A DNA stretch of 64,000 bases from Halobacillus faecis (GTDB lineage Bacteria; Bacillota; Bacilli; Bacillales; Halobacillaceae): positions 1-64,000 of the forward strand of contig NZ_BJYD01000022.1 of assembly GCF_007991335.1 (NCBI RefSeq), given 5' to 3'. Shown here piece by piece: positions 18,261 through 27,415 of the stretch. Below the pieces are notes generated by a model. That model did no database searches. It was not told the DNA's origin and saw only the letters and a list, made by a program, of their open reading frames with translations. Numbering within the stretch: the first letter of the stretch is position 1; each line of letters starts with the position of its first letter. The position numbers were made by a program, and so were the translations under genes.

Positions 18261-20113
18261 ATTCTCACATCCACCCCTTCTTCCACCACCTCTTGTTTGC
18301 TCGAGTCTGAAGTCCTTGAAGCCTCACTTATGACGCGTGCCTTTAGAGAGTTCATTTCATACCCCGCATTTGCCAATCCCTCTTCTAATTTCTCTTGAAA
18401 GGGCGTAAATAGCTTTTCTATCTCCGGTTTGTCATTATATATAACGACCGATACACGGCGTTCAACGATATTTAGATCTATGATGGTTTCCTCAAGCTGA
18501 GAAAGGTGTAAGTAGAACATCACATGACAATAGTCAGAATCAATCTGCCCATCGTCATTTTTCCGCCCTTCCATGTTCATATGTACATCCTTAAGAGCTC
18601 CAATGAAATCACCCGGGAACTGAAGCGCTATTTGCAAGGTTTGGGAATTATCCGAATAGGAAGCGAGTTGAGTCCCATTGATTAAGTTGATCAGCCGATT
18701 TGCCGTTTCTACTTTTACTTCTGAACCTTCACTTAAACCCTTTAACAGCAACGATTTTAATGTATGATCTGGCTGTATGAGTGCATCTGTCCGTTGAGAT
18801 AATTTTGCAAGCGCATGCTCATCATTGAATCCAATTTCATTCATCATCGTTTTCATTTGGAGCCACATTCTATCTTTTTTGGATATCGGGATACTCTCGC
18901 TCATTGACTGCAGGGAATGAATAAGGAGGTGTTGTTGATTAATGGGAAGTTGTTTGGCCATCAAGTTTTTGATATCTGAAAGAAAAGACCTGAATGCGTC
19001 TCTTGTAAATGGGTTCCTTTCAATCGCTTCCTCCCTTAACAAAGGAAGAGCTTGCTCAATGAATTGCTTCGTCGATTCCTGTAAGTGTGGAGTTAATCGC
19101 TCCATCATTTTTTGTTCCACTATTTTTCTGAATGTCTCTGTCCATTGGCTACGTGTTTGTCTAGACAACATGGAGAAATCAGTATTTGAAGGTTGTTGAG
19201 TCCAGAGTGAGTGAAGTTTTTTTGTCGTATGGGCCCACTGTTTAATATTCTGATTTTCTGATGGGGATAACGGAATTTGGTTTTGTAACAGCTGTTTTAA
19301 AGAACCAGCTACTCGCTCGTTAGTGAATGGTAATCGATCCATAGCGGGGTCCTGTTGATACCAGTTCTCCTTGAACGACGTAAGGGTATGCTTGGGATTT
19401 ATGATTCCGGCGCTTTTAAATAGTTCAAAAGTTACTTTGGATCCATTTGCTAACTCAGTTTTAAATCTCTTAAACATCCTATTTTCAGGGTGTGATTTCT
19501 GTTCCCCTCGCAATGTTTGGACCAAAGTTCTGATATTTTCATCGTTCGAAGAGAGTGTTTTTTCTCCCAATTGTTGCTCGACCATTGATAAAACCTGAGT
19601 AAATTCGGCCGTGTATTTCGCTGTTAGCGCTGCATAAATGGAAGACCGGATGGGCATTTTCCTGCTGAGCATATGTAGCAATATTTCGCGTGCCTGTCCT
19701 TGATTGTCTGAAGCCTGAATCAAGCTGAACGCCTTTGCTAAATCTTTGTTATGTATTGGCATATTCAAGTCCATAATAGCCTTCATGAATGAAACATTAT
19801 ATTGATTAGGCTTCACTCCTATTTGCTTTAGAAGTGAAGCGAGATCCGACAGTCCTGAACGCGCTTCAGAAAGTGATACGGCCCGTAAAACGAGATCTGG
19901 TTCCTCTTTTTCAACTTGGAATAAGTAAGATGAACCTTTGATCAACGGTTGATTCACCAGTACTTCCACGCTTTTCCTGCCTATATTCACCACCATTTTG
20001 TTGTCTTGTAATAGTTGTATGACTTTCCCCTTTATCAGTTGTCCTGATTTGGGTTCTACAGACAGGGCTGCATTTGCAGATAAGCGAGTAAGGCTGTTGA
20101 TCAAATGGTTCAT
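18257..20113 (-). CDS. ylqG: YlqG, large protein with a FliK-like C-terminal region
   Basis: 618 residues, no membrane segment, rich in Gln, Ser and Lys. The C-terminal 120 residues (with LQIALQFPGDFIGALKDVHM and SVVIYNDKPEIEKLFTPF) have the pattern of the hook-length control (FliK C-terminal) fold; the rest has no recognisable domain. It overlaps ylqH by 4 bases and lies 18 bases after rnhB. Positional orthologue of B. subtilis ylqG, whose role is unknown. The pairing of a FliK-like and an FlhB-like protein suggests a shared job. Confidence 0.8.
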   Translation of the reverse strand: MNHLINSLTRLSANAALSVEPKSGQLIKGKVIQLLQDNKMVVNIGRKSVEVLVNQPLIKGSSYLFQVEKEEPDLVLRAVSLSEARSGLSDLASLLKQIGVKPNQYNVSFMKAIMDLNMPIHNKDLAKAFSLIQASDNQGQAREILLHMLSRKMPIRSSIYAALTAKYTAEFTQVLSMVEQQLGEKTLSSNDENIRTLVQTLRGEQKSHPENRMFKRFKTELANGSKVTFELFKSAGIINPKHTLTSFKENWYQQDPAMDRLPFTNERVAGSLKQLLQNQIPLSPSENQNIKQWAHTTKKLHSLWTQQPSNTDFSMLSRQTRSQWTETFRKIVEQKMMERLTPHLQESTKQFIEQALPLLREEAIERNPFTRDAFRSFLSDIKNLMAKQLPINQQHLLIHSLQSMSESIPISKKDRMWLQMKTMMNEIGFNDEHALAKLSQRTDALIQPDHTLKSLLLKGLSEGSEVKVETANRLINLINGTQLASYSDNSQTLQIALQFPGDFIGALKDVHMNMEGRKNDDGQIDSDYCHVMFYLHLSQLEETIIDLNIVERRVSVVIYNDKPEIEKLFTPFQEKLEEGLANAGYEMNSLKARVISEASRTSDSSKQEVVEEGVDVRI

Positions 20114-20131
20114 CTCTATTCCATCCCTTTC

Positions 20132-20896
20132 TTAAAGCAAATCTTTCACAGGGGCAAATGTTTTCCGGTGAACCGGGGAAGGTCCATGAGTTTTTAATGC
20201 TTCCACGTGTGGCTTTGTTCCATATCCCTGATTGTTACGGAACTCATACATTGGATACTGTTCATCTAATTCAGCCATCATTCGGTCCCTCGTCACTTTA
20301 GCAATCACACTCGCAGCAGCGATCGAAACACTTCTCTCGTCCCCTTTAATAAGTTTCGTTTGAGGACTTGAAATCGCGTCCAATTCCATCGCATCAATCA
20401 GCAAATGTTCGGGGTGGCCAGAAAGATCTTCGACAGCTCTCTGCATGGCAAGTTTTGTTGCTTGATAGATATTGATTCGATCAATCTCTTCATTTGTGAC
20501 AATCCCTATACCCCAATCAGCATCGGACTTAATCCGATCGAAGTAGGCCTCCCGAGTTTTCAAGGAAAGTTTCTTCGAGTCATTCAGTCCTCCTAAGTAA
20601 TAGTCACGAGGTAGAATAACAGCACCTGCAACGACAGGGCCGGCAATCGGTCCTCGCCCCGCTTCGTCTATGCCTGCTACATGGGTAAAACCATGTTGAA
20701 AGAGATTTTTTTCAAACGACATCATCATCTCATATTGTTTTTTCAGCTCTTGCTTCTGCTGAACTTCCTTATCATAACGCTTCACGAGTTGTTGGACACC
20801 TTTTCTCGAATCCTCTTTAAACGAAGCTAACTCATGATCGGTCAATTCATCGTCATTCAATCTTTCTTTCACCTGGGCTACGGTCAATTGGGTCAT
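20132..20896 (-). CDS. rnhB: Ribonuclease HII
   Basis: 254 residues. The catalytic acidic motif is in GIDEAGRGPIAGP, with DSKKLS and DAMELD carrying further metal ligands. It removes ribonucleotides from DNA and degrades RNA in hybrids. The start MTQLTVAQVKERL at 20896 aligns with the B. subtilis start (MNTLTVKDIKDRL, from memory) and is preferred to an ATG at 20914. The N-terminal 70 residues form the charged extension typical of Bacillus RnhB. Confidence 0.96.
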   Translation of the reverse strand: MTQLTVAQVKERLNDDELTDHELASFKEDSRKGVQQLVKRYDKEVQQKQELKKQYEMMMSFEKNLFQHGFTHVAGIDEAGRGPIAGPVVAGAVILPRDYYLGGLNDSKKLSLKTREAYFDRIKSDADWGIGIVTNEEIDRINIYQATKLAMQRAVEDLSGHPEHLLIDAMELDAISSPQTKLIKGDERSVSIAAASVIAKVTRDRMMAELDEQYPMYEFRNNQGYGTKPHVEALKTHGPSPVHRKTFAPVKDLL

Positions 20897-21116
20897 AAGA
20901 TTTAAACTCTCCATTTCTTATCATATCGGTCGTTTTTCATTGATTTAAAATCGAATATCGTTTCTGTTCTATAAATAATTCATGATCAATAGTCATTGTG
21001 TACCTTAGTGGATCAGGAGCTGAGAAATGAATGCTCTATCTAATATGCTTCTGATACATTTTAGACCTAACCTCATAAAGAAAGCGCAAGGGGCAAGAGC
21101 CTCTTTGCGCTTTGGA

Positions 21117-21962
21117 TTATGAATCAGGGCGTTCAAGGGTGATCATTCCGAGCTTCCCTGTCCGCAAGTCTTGTAAGATTATATCAGAGACTTTCTCAAA
21201 ATTAACACGGCCTCCACTTTCAAGACAACCTCGTTTTTTCCCTATGGCCTCAAAAGCCTCCATCATGTCATCCACATTCTCAAGACTAAATCTCTCTTCA
21301 AGACGATCTTGGTAGGATTGATGCAGAAAATTGAGTACATAAGCAGCTACATCTTCTTTTGGAAGGATTTGATCTTTAATCGTTCCGATCGCCGCTAAGC
21401 GATAGCCCACTTCTTCTTCCTCGAATTTCGGCCAAAGAATCCCAGGAGTATCAAGCAATTCGAATTCTTTTTTTACCTTGATCCATTGCTGCTTCGTCGT
21501 GACCCCTGGTTTATCACCTGTTTTAGCCATTTTCTTGTTCGCCAGTCTATTAATCAATGTGGATTTCCCTACATTCGGAATCCCTATGATCATCGCCCTT
21601 GAAGCTCTCGGACGTATACCTTTCGCTTTGAGCTTGTCCATTTTTTCTTTGCCTAACTCTTTCGCTAGCTGGACAACTTTTTGTACATCCTGCTTTTGAT
21701 TTGCTTCAATGGCAACTGAAGGGATTCCTCTTTCTTTAAAATGTTCAATCCACTCATTGGTGATTTGGGTGTCAGCGAGATCTTTTTTCATTAACACCAT
21801 CATTTTGGGCTTTTCTTGTAAAGTATTATGAAGCATAGGGTTTTGAGAAGAAAGTGGCGCTCGTGCATCCACGAGTTCAATGACGAAATCCACAAGCTTC
21901 AGCTTCTCCGCGACTTCCCTTTTTGCTTTGGCCATGTGGCCTGGAAACCATTGAATGGTCAT
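21117..21962 (-). CDS. rbgA: Ribosome biogenesis GTPase RbgA (YlqF)
   Basis: 281 residues of a circularly permuted GTPase: the specificity motif comes first (KKDL at 59-62), then the P-loop GIPNVGKST at 127-135 and DTPG at 171-174. RbgA is needed for a late step of 50S maturation. AGGAGG lies before the ATG; it follows lepB by 10 bases. Confidence 0.97.
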   Translation of the reverse strand: MTIQWFPGHMAKAKREVAEKLKLVDFVIELVDARAPLSSQNPMLHNTLQEKPKMMVLMKKDLADTQITNEWIEHFKERGIPSVAIEANQKQDVQKVVQLAKELGKEKMDKLKAKGIRPRASRAMIIGIPNVGKSTLINRLANKKMAKTGDKPGVTTKQQWIKVKKEFELLDTPGILWPKFEEEEVGYRLAAIGTIKDQILPKEDVAAYVLNFLHQSYQDRLEERFSLENVDDMMEAFEAIGKKRGCLESGGRVNFEKVSDIILQDLRTGKLGMITLERPDS

Positions 21963-21972
21963 GTAGATCCTC

Positions 21973-22524
21973 CTAGTTCACGAGCTGGATGCGATTTAAT
22001 GGCCAGTAGGAAACGACTGCTTCCCCTACCATCTGGTCTTGGTCAATCATGCCGAGCATCCGGCTGTCTGTCGAGTTGTTACGGTTATCACCAAGAACGA
22101 ACAAATGACCTTCAGGAACTTCTTTATACTCACCAGGGAGAGTTTCCATCGTAAAATCATCTGTCAGAGGGCGATTTCCGTTTAATTGCTGTTTCCGATC
22201 ATTTAGAAATGGTTCTTCTACGGGTTCTCCATTCACATAGAGCTGGTCATCTTCATAAGCGATATGGTCACCAGGAAGGCCAACTACCCGCTTGATATAG
22301 TCTTTACGTTCTGTTGCATGGAATACAACCACATCAAAACGCTCCGGCGATCCAATCTTATAATTGAGCTTACTTACAATCAAATGATCCCCGCTATGTA
22401 AGGTGGTCAACATGGAAGGCCCTTCAACGACGACCGGTGCAAACAAGAACACTCTTACGACCACAGCCAATACGCCGGCGATCAGAAATGCTTTCAACCA
22501 GTCCAACCATTGTTGTTTCATCAT
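21973..22524 (-). CDS. lepB: Type I signal peptidase
   Basis: 183 residues from the ATG at 22524. One N-terminal membrane segment (about residues 12-30), catalytic Ser near 37 in [10 protein letters not shown], catalytic Lys near 78 in [12 protein letters not shown], and the [11 protein letters not shown] box. It releases secreted proteins from their signal peptides on the outer face of the membrane. Upstream in-frame codons to 22590 lack a site and fall in a repeat-flanking region. In B. subtilis no signal peptidase gene sits here. Confidence 0.94.
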   Translation of the reverse strand: MMKQQWLDWLKAFLIAGVLAVVVRVFLFAPVVVEGPSMLTTLHSGDHLIVSKLNYKIGSPERFDVVVFHATERKDYIKRVVGLPGDHIAYEDDQLYVNGEPVEEPFLNDRKQQLNGNRPLTDDFTMETLPGEYKEVPEGHLFVLGDNRNNSTDSRMLGMIDQDQMVGEAVVSYWPLNRIQLVN

Positions 22525-22699
22525 TATCCCTTCTTCCTTGAATGAAGGAGTCTGGAGCGGCAAAACCATAGTGTAGGGGCTGTAGCACAACCTTTTTACT
22601 ATATGGTTATATTTGCTGCTGAACGCTCTCTAGTCTTAAGTTTTATCTTCGTCTTACAAATCATATCATAAAATTCTTTATCCTTGTTTCTATTTCCGT

Positions 22700-22797
22700 T
22701 TAGCTCCCCTTAGTTGAAAACTCACTTCTGCGAGGTTTGTGCGTTTAGGGGGCTGGGGGATCTATGAAACAGGAACTTTACTTTTGTGAAACCTCTA
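22700..22797. repeat. Family 1 repeat, short derivative (copy E)
   Basis: Begins TAGCTCCCCTTAGTTGAAAA then CTCACTTCTGCGAGG, matching the left end of copies at 17701 and 32409, and closes with a short inverted arm (GAGGTTT near 22732, AAACCTC near 22789). The central core is missing. The rest of the lepB-rplS gap holds nothing else recognised. Confidence 0.5.
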
Positions 22798-22804
22798 GAT
22801 AATT

Positions 22805-22837
22805 AGAAAAAAGGAGCTTGGCATCGCAAGCTCCTTT
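22805..22837 (-). terminator. Rho-independent terminator after rplS
   Basis: Minus strand: AAGGAGCTTG, a 6-base loop, CAAGCTCCTT, then TTTTC. A perfect 10-base stem. Confidence 0.9.
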
Positions 22838-22846
22838 TGACTGAAA

Positions 22847-23191
22847 TTAGATAATTTCTTTAATACGTGCAGCTTTACCGCGTAGGTTACGCAGGTAGTA
22901 AAGTTTCGCACGACGTACTTTACCACGACGAGTACGCTCAATCTTAGCGATACGTGGAGAATGAACTGGGAATGTACGCTCAACACCTGTACCGTAAGTA
23001 ATCTTACGAACAGTGAATGTTTCGCTGATTCCGCCGTTCTGACGCTTGATGACAACACCTTCGAATACCTGGATACGTTCACGTGTGCCTTCGACAACTT
23101 TCACGTGTACTTTTACAGTATCACCAGGACGGAAATCAGGGTGATCCGTACGAAGTTGTTCTTTTGTAATGTCATGAATCAATTGTTGCAT
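22847..23191 (-). CDS. rplS: Ribosomal protein L19
   Basis: 114 residues: [40 protein letters not shown], and the basic C-terminus [14 protein letters not shown]. It sits at the 30S-50S interface. The ATG at 23191 follows AAGGAG; a GTG three codons upstream is less likely. Confidence 0.98.
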   Translation of the reverse strand: MQQLIHDITKEQLRTDHPDFRPGDTVKVHVKVVEGTRERIQVFEGVVIKRQNGGISETFTVRKITYGTGVERTFPVHSPRIAKIERTRRGKVRRAKLYYLRNLRGKAARIKEII

Positions 23192-23277
23192 GATTTTCAC
23201 TCCTTTTTAACTAATGCTCATGTCTTCTAAGAGGCAGCGGAACATCGTTTTCCACTTAAACCGTACGTTTAAGCACA
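23192..23277 (-). ncRNA. L19 leader-type 5' untranslated structure
   Basis: The rplS leader folds into CTTAAAC-CGTAC-GTTTAAG (plus-strand 23255-23273) followed immediately by a second stem, GCGGAA with TTCCAC (23237-23254). An L19 leader family is known upstream of rplS in Bacillales and is thought to serve autoregulation. Assignment is by position and the tandem stems, not by a model search. Confidence 0.5.
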
Positions 23278-23283
23278 AGATTT

Positions 23284-23312
23284 AATATACCATATCTAGA
23301 GACAAACATCAA
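23284..23312 (-). promoter_or_regulatory. rplS promoter
   Basis: Minus strand: TTGATG (23307-23312), 17 bases, TATATT (23284-23289). Transcription would start near 23277, just before the leader stems. Confidence 0.6.
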
Positions 23313-23318
23313 CAATAC

Positions 23319-24050
23319 TCAGCTATTTTTCCACTCTTCCAGCCACGATTGTTCCTTAGCGGATAATTCTCGTCCTTCAAGCAGATCCGGCCTTCTTTCG
23401 AATGTTCGCTTCAGTGACTGAAAATGACGCCACTCATCAATTTTGGCATGGTTGCCTGATAAAAGGACATCCGGCACTTTATGCCCCCGAAAGTCAGCTG
23501 GTCTCGTATAATGGGGATGCTCTAGCAAACCGTTTGAGAAGGAGTCCATCGGTGCCGACTGTTCATTTCCAAGAACCCCTGGAAGGAGACGAACGACAGA
23601 ATCAATGACGACCATCGCTCCAAGTTCCCCTCCGGTCAGGACATAATCACCAATGGAAATTTCATCAGTCACCAATTCCTGCCTGATCCGTTCATCATAT
23701 CCTTCATAATGTCCACAAATGAAGACCAGATGATCTTCTTCTGAAAGCTCTTCCGCTTTTTGCTGGGAGTAGGGTTCCCCTTGAGGACAAAGAAGCACGA
23801 CACGGGGAGGCTTTTCCGCTGAATCTTTAATGGACTGAATGCTATCAAAGATGGGTTGAGGGGATAGAACAAGCCCAGCCCCTCCTCCGTAAGGATAATC
23901 ATCGACTTTGTTATGTTTGTTTTCAGTGAAATCACGGAAATTGACATATTGATGTGAAAAGGCACCTTGTTCTTGAGCGCGCTTCATGATGGAATTCTGC
24001 AAAACACCATCAAACATTTCTGGAAAAAGTGTCAGAATATCGATATGCAT
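23319..24050 (-). CDS. trmD: tRNA (guanine-N1-)-methyltransferase
   Basis: 243 residues of the SPOUT fold; [17 protein letters not shown] start, [15 protein letters not shown], and the knot region [18 protein letters not shown]. It makes m1G37 in tRNAs, preventing frameshifts. Its ATG overlaps the rimM stop by one base (TAATG). Confidence 0.98.
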   Translation of the reverse strand: MHIDILTLFPEMFDGVLQNSIMKRAQEQGAFSHQYVNFRDFTENKHNKVDDYPYGGGAGLVLSPQPIFDSIQSIKDSAEKPPRVVLLCPQGEPYSQQKAEELSEEDHLVFICGHYEGYDERIRQELVTDEISIGDYVLTGGELGAMVVIDSVVRLLPGVLGNEQSAPMDSFSNGLLEHPHYTRPADFRGHKVPDVLLSGNHAKIDEWRHFQSLKRTFERRPDLLEGRELSAKEQSWLEEWKNS

Positions 24051-24565
24051 TAGTCTAGCAGCCCCTCTATTGGATCGATGATGATTGTCTTCCGCTCCGT
24101 ATCCACTTCTTTAACGACAGGTTCAATATATGGAATAAGAACATCCGGCTGATTCTTCCGCTTCACAACCCAAACGTCATTCGCGCCAGGGGTGAGAATC
24201 TCTTTGATTTCACCTAATTCTTCACCTGACTCTAAAAATACGGTACACCCGATGATTTCATAAAAATAGAATTCATGGTCATCAAGCTCTTCTTGATGCT
24301 CTTCTGATACCATCAGCTTTCCATTCTTGTATCCTTCGACATCATTAATCGTAGGATGATCTTCGAAGCTTACAAGGTCGAAACCTTTATGAATTCGGTG
24401 TGTTCGAATTACGAGTGGCTTCGGCTCCTTTTTATCACTTACCCAATACAAAAGCTGACCTGGTTCAAAACGTTCATCAAAATCTGTAACGCGATGAACT
24501 TTCACTTCTCCTTTGATGCCATGTGTGTTTATAATTTTACCAACATTGAATAACTGTTTCTCCAT
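24050..24565 (-). CDS. rimM: Ribosome maturation factor RimM
   Basis: 171 residues: [20 protein letters not shown] at the start, a beta-barrel N-terminal domain and a PRC-barrel C-terminal domain with [20 protein letters not shown]. It helps 30S head assembly by binding S19. The start at 24565 is the family start; a longer frame upstream overlaps ylqD. Confidence 0.97.
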   Translation of the reverse strand: MEKQLFNVGKIINTHGIKGEVKVHRVTDFDERFEPGQLLYWVSDKKEPKPLVIRTHRIHKGFDLVSFEDHPTINDVEGYKNGKLMVSEEHQEELDDHEFYFYEIIGCTVFLESGEELGEIKEILTPGANDVWVVKRKNQPDVLIPYIEPVVKEVDTERKTIIIDPIEGLLD

Positions 24566-24573
24566 GAATGCAA

Positions 24574-24960
24574 TTACCTCGCTCGTATGACTTTTCCGTC
24601 TTCCACGACGATTTGACGATCCTGAATGACCTCTTCCCATTGATCGCCTTCTTCAACTTCAATTAGCGCCTGTACTTCGTCCGTTTCAAGCTCACTTCCA
24701 TCAGGCAGGATATCCAATTGTCTGCGCTGATATTCAAGCCACTTCAGTTGATCTTTTCTGCGCCCGATTTCCTTCGAAAACCGGCGCTCCACTTCCTGTC
24801 TTGACACCCCGGGCTTGCGTTCCAATTTTTTCTGTTCAAATGAAAGCTGCCTGCATTCTCGTTCCAGACGTTGATATCTTTCATCGAACTTTTCCTTAAT
24901 TTGCGCACGACTCGTCTCTGTCAACATCTGTTTGACAGGTACCGTTCGGATGATTTGCAT
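24574..24960 (-). CDS. ylqD: YlqD family protein
   Basis: 128 residues from the ATG at 24960, the same length as B. subtilis YlqD as I recall it. Start [18 protein letters not shown], then a long charged coiled coil (about 25-85) and a small acidic C-terminal part. No enzymatic motif. It lies between khpA and rimM, the conserved YlqD position. Function unknown. Confidence 0.85.
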   Translation of the reverse strand: MQIIRTVPVKQMLTETSRAQIKEKFDERYQRLERECRQLSFEQKKLERKPGVSRQEVERRFSKEIGRRKDQLKWLEYQRRQLDILPDGSELETDEVQALIEVEEGDQWEEVIQDRQIVVEDGKVIRAR

Positions 24961-25051
24961 CTTTTCGCCCGCCCCTCTGCCATTCCATGAGAATAGTAAA
25001 AAAGGGAAAAGGTTTCCCTTCTCCCTTCTTACACCAATAAAATTAGTTCTC

Positions 25052-25279
25052 TTACATGATATCCAAATAGATTCGTTTTTCAGAATCTGATCCTGCCGCA
25101 TAAACGACAGTCCGAATCGCTTTCGCAATCCGCCCATTCTTCCCGATCACTTTCCCTACGTCATCCGGGTGGACCGTAAGATGGTAAACCACTTTGTGAT
25201 TTTCCTCTTTCTCATCCACGATGATGTCATCAGGATGATCGACAAGCGGCGTTACGATCGTTTCGATTAAGGTTTTCAT
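25052..25279 (-). CDS. khpA: KH-domain RNA-binding protein KhpA (YlqC)
   Basis: 75 residues, a single KH domain with the GxxG loop in VIGKNGRIAKAIRTV. KhpA pairs with KhpB/Jag in other Firmicutes, affecting RNA and cell elongation. It lies directly after rpsP. Confidence 0.93.
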   Translation of the reverse strand: MKTLIETIVTPLVDHPDDIIVDEKEENHKVVYHLTVHPDDVGKVIGKNGRIAKAIRTVVYAAGSDSEKRIYLDIM

Positions 25280-25301
25280 GGGATCACCACTACTTTATAA
25301 T

Positions 25302-25571
25302 TTATTGGTTTTTCTTATCGTGGAACTGCTTCATGATACCTTCTTTAGAGAAAAGGTTACGAACAGTGTCGCTTGGCTTCGCGCCGTTTGCCATCCAGTC
25401 CATTGCTTTCTCAGCATCAAGCTTAACCTCTACAGGGTTAGCAACTGGGTTATATGTTCCGATTTGCTCGATGATACGTCCATCACGAGGAGAACGAGAA
25501 TCAGCAACTACTACACGATAAAATGGGTTACGCTTAGATCCCATACGTTTTAGGCGAATTTTTACTGCCAT
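25302..25571 (-). CDS. rpsP: Ribosomal protein S16
   Basis: 90 residues: [45 protein letters not shown] lies 9 bases before the ATG at 25571; a TTG three codons upstream is in frame but less likely. Part of ylxM-ffh-rpsP-khpA-ylqD-rimM-trmD. Confidence 0.98.
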   Translation of the reverse strand: MAVKIRLKRMGSKRNPFYRVVVADSRSPRDGRIIEQIGTYNPVANPVEVKLDAEKAMDWMANGAKPSDTVRNLFSKEGIMKQFHDKKNQ

Positions 25572-25656
25572 TTTTAACAACCTCCAAAATTTCTTTAATG
25601 TTTCACACAGATTTAGATTTTAGCAGAACTTCAAGGGTGTGTAAAGGTTTTTTCCA

Positions 25657-26997
25657 TTACATAAAAGGAAATTTCATTCCTTTGCCTTTTTTCCCTTTTG
25701 TATTGCTCATTTGTTTCATCATTTTCTTCATTTCTTCAAACTGTTTCAACAGTCTGTTGACCTCTGAAACAGAGGTTCCCGAACCTTTAGCGATCCGCTT
25801 CTTACGGCTAGCATTCATGACAGAAGGGTCCTGTCGTTCATTCTTTGTCATCGATTGGATAATCGCTTCAACATGAACGATCTGCTTGTCATCAAAGGAC
25901 ACATTCTGAAGACCTTTCATTTTGTTCGCACCAGGAATCATGTTCAAAATTTCATCCAGTGGTCCCATGTTCTTTACTTGCTCCATCTGTTCAAGGAAAT
26001 CCTCGAATGTAAAGGACGCATTACGCATTTTCGACTCCAGCTCTTTCGCCTGCTTTTCATCGACTTGCGTTTGTGCTTTTTCAATTAATGTAAGCATGTC
26101 GCCCATTCCAAGGATTCTTGACGCCATACGTTCAGGGTGGAAGGTCTCCAGCTGGTCCAGCTTCTCCCCCATACCTGCGAATTTGATCGGCTTACCTGTC
26201 ACGGCTTTGATGGATAACGCGGCACCACCACGGGTATCTCCATCCAGTTTTGTGAGAAGTACTCCGGTGACGTCGAGCTGCTCATCAAAGCTTTCTGCAA
26301 CATTCACCGCATCCTGACCTGTCATAGCATCGACAACAAGGAAGATTTCATCAGGATTGACCGCTTCCTTGATCTCTTGCAATTCACCCATCAAGTCACC
26401 ATCAATATGCAAACGACCAGCGGTATCGATGAGCACATAATCGTGGTGCTCCTCTTTGGCCTTAGCTATTGCATTTTTGGCAATATCGACTGGGTTTGCA
26501 TCGGTACCTTCCTCATGGACCGGCATATCCAATTGTTTACCGAGTGTCTGTAATTGCTGGATGGCAGCAGGACGGTAAACGTCGGCTCCTACGAGTAACG
26601 GCTTTCTGTTGTAGCTTTTGCGCAACAAATTCGCAAGCTTCCCGGTCGTCGTCGTTTTACCTGCACCCTGCAAACCGACCATCATGATGACCGTCGGAGG
26701 ACGTTTGGCGACAGCGATTTTACTTTCATCGCCACCCATCAGCTCTGTGAGCTCTTCTTTAACAACTTTGATAACCTGCTGTCCAGGGGTCAGGCTTTCC
26801 ATGACCTCCTGACCGACGGCGCGTTCACGTACACGCTTAACAAAATCTTTCACGACTTTAAAGTTTACATCGGCCTCGAGGAGGGCGAGACGGACCTCCC
26901 TGGTCATCTCTTTTACGTCTTGTTCGTTTACCTTCCCTTTGCCTTTGATTTTCTTGATCGTTTCCTGCAAACGGTCGGATAAACCCTCAAATGCCAT
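25657..26997 (-). CDS. ffh: Signal recognition particle GTPase Ffh
   Basis: 446 residues: N domain (1-90), GTPase domain with P-loop GLQGAGKT at 108-115 and TKLDGDTRGGAALS, and the Met-rich M domain (about 300-446) ending in a Met/Lys tail (FEEMKKMMKQMSNTKGKKGK). It binds signal peptides and SRP RNA and docks with FtsY. AGGAGG precedes the ATG; ylxM is 13 bases upstream. Confidence 0.98.
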   Translation of the reverse strand: MAFEGLSDRLQETIKKIKGKGKVNEQDVKEMTREVRLALLEADVNFKVVKDFVKRVRERAVGQEVMESLTPGQQVIKVVKEELTELMGGDESKIAVAKRPPTVIMMVGLQGAGKTTTTGKLANLLRKSYNRKPLLVGADVYRPAAIQQLQTLGKQLDMPVHEEGTDANPVDIAKNAIAKAKEEHHDYVLIDTAGRLHIDGDLMGELQEIKEAVNPDEIFLVVDAMTGQDAVNVAESFDEQLDVTGVLLTKLDGDTRGGAALSIKAVTGKPIKFAGMGEKLDQLETFHPERMASRILGMGDMLTLIEKAQTQVDEKQAKELESKMRNASFTFEDFLEQMEQVKNMGPLDEILNMIPGANKMKGLQNVSFDDKQIVHVEAIIQSMTKNERQDPSVMNASRKKRIAKGSGTSVSEVNRLLKQFEEMKKMMKQMSNTKGKKGKGMKFPFM

Positions 26998-27010
26998 CGA
27001 AGATCCCCTC

Positions 27011-27340
27011 CTATTCTAATTCTTGTAATTCGTGCAGCCATGATTCATAAGGGGCTGGCAGCTCGTCTTTTTTAAACTGAGCTTCCATTTCTTTGATCAC
27101 TTTCTGCCGTTTTTCAAACTTCCCATATAGATGAAGCTTTTTTTCATATTCTTCAAGCATCGTCTCTGTTCGGCGAATATTATCATACACCGCTTGACGT
27201 GAGACATCAAAGGTTTCCGATATTTCACCAAGAGAGTAATCTTCGAGATAATACAACTCCATGTAGTTTCTTTGCTTAGGAGTCAACAACGATTGATAGA
27301 AATCAAATAGATAATTAATCCGTGTCGTTTTTTCAAGCAT
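27011..27340 (-). CDS. ylxM: UPF0122 helix-turn-helix protein YlxM
   Basis: 109 residues. Residues 18-60 ([40 protein letters not shown]) form a sigma-region-4-like helix-turn-helix. YlxM is always encoded next to ffh and in streptococci modulates SRP activity. It opens the ffh-rpsP-trmD operon. Confidence 0.93.
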   Translation of the reverse strand: MLEKTTRINYLFDFYQSLLTPKQRNYMELYYLEDYSLGEISETFDVSRQAVYDNIRRTETMLEEYEKKLHLYGKFEKRQKVIKEMEAQFKKDELPAPYESWLHELQELE

Positions 27341-27382
27341 GCTTGAAGCACTCCTTGTTAAGTGAAATGCCTTTACACATAA

Positions 27383-27412
27383 ATACTAAAGGAACATGTA
27401 CCTTTGTGTCAA
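27383..27412 (-). promoter_or_regulatory. Candidate ylxM-ffh promoter
   Basis: Minus strand: perfect TTGACA (27407-27412), an 18-base spacer, TAGTAT (27383-27388). It lies in the 75-base ftsY-ylxM gap. Confidence 0.4.
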
Positions 27413-27415
27413 GGC

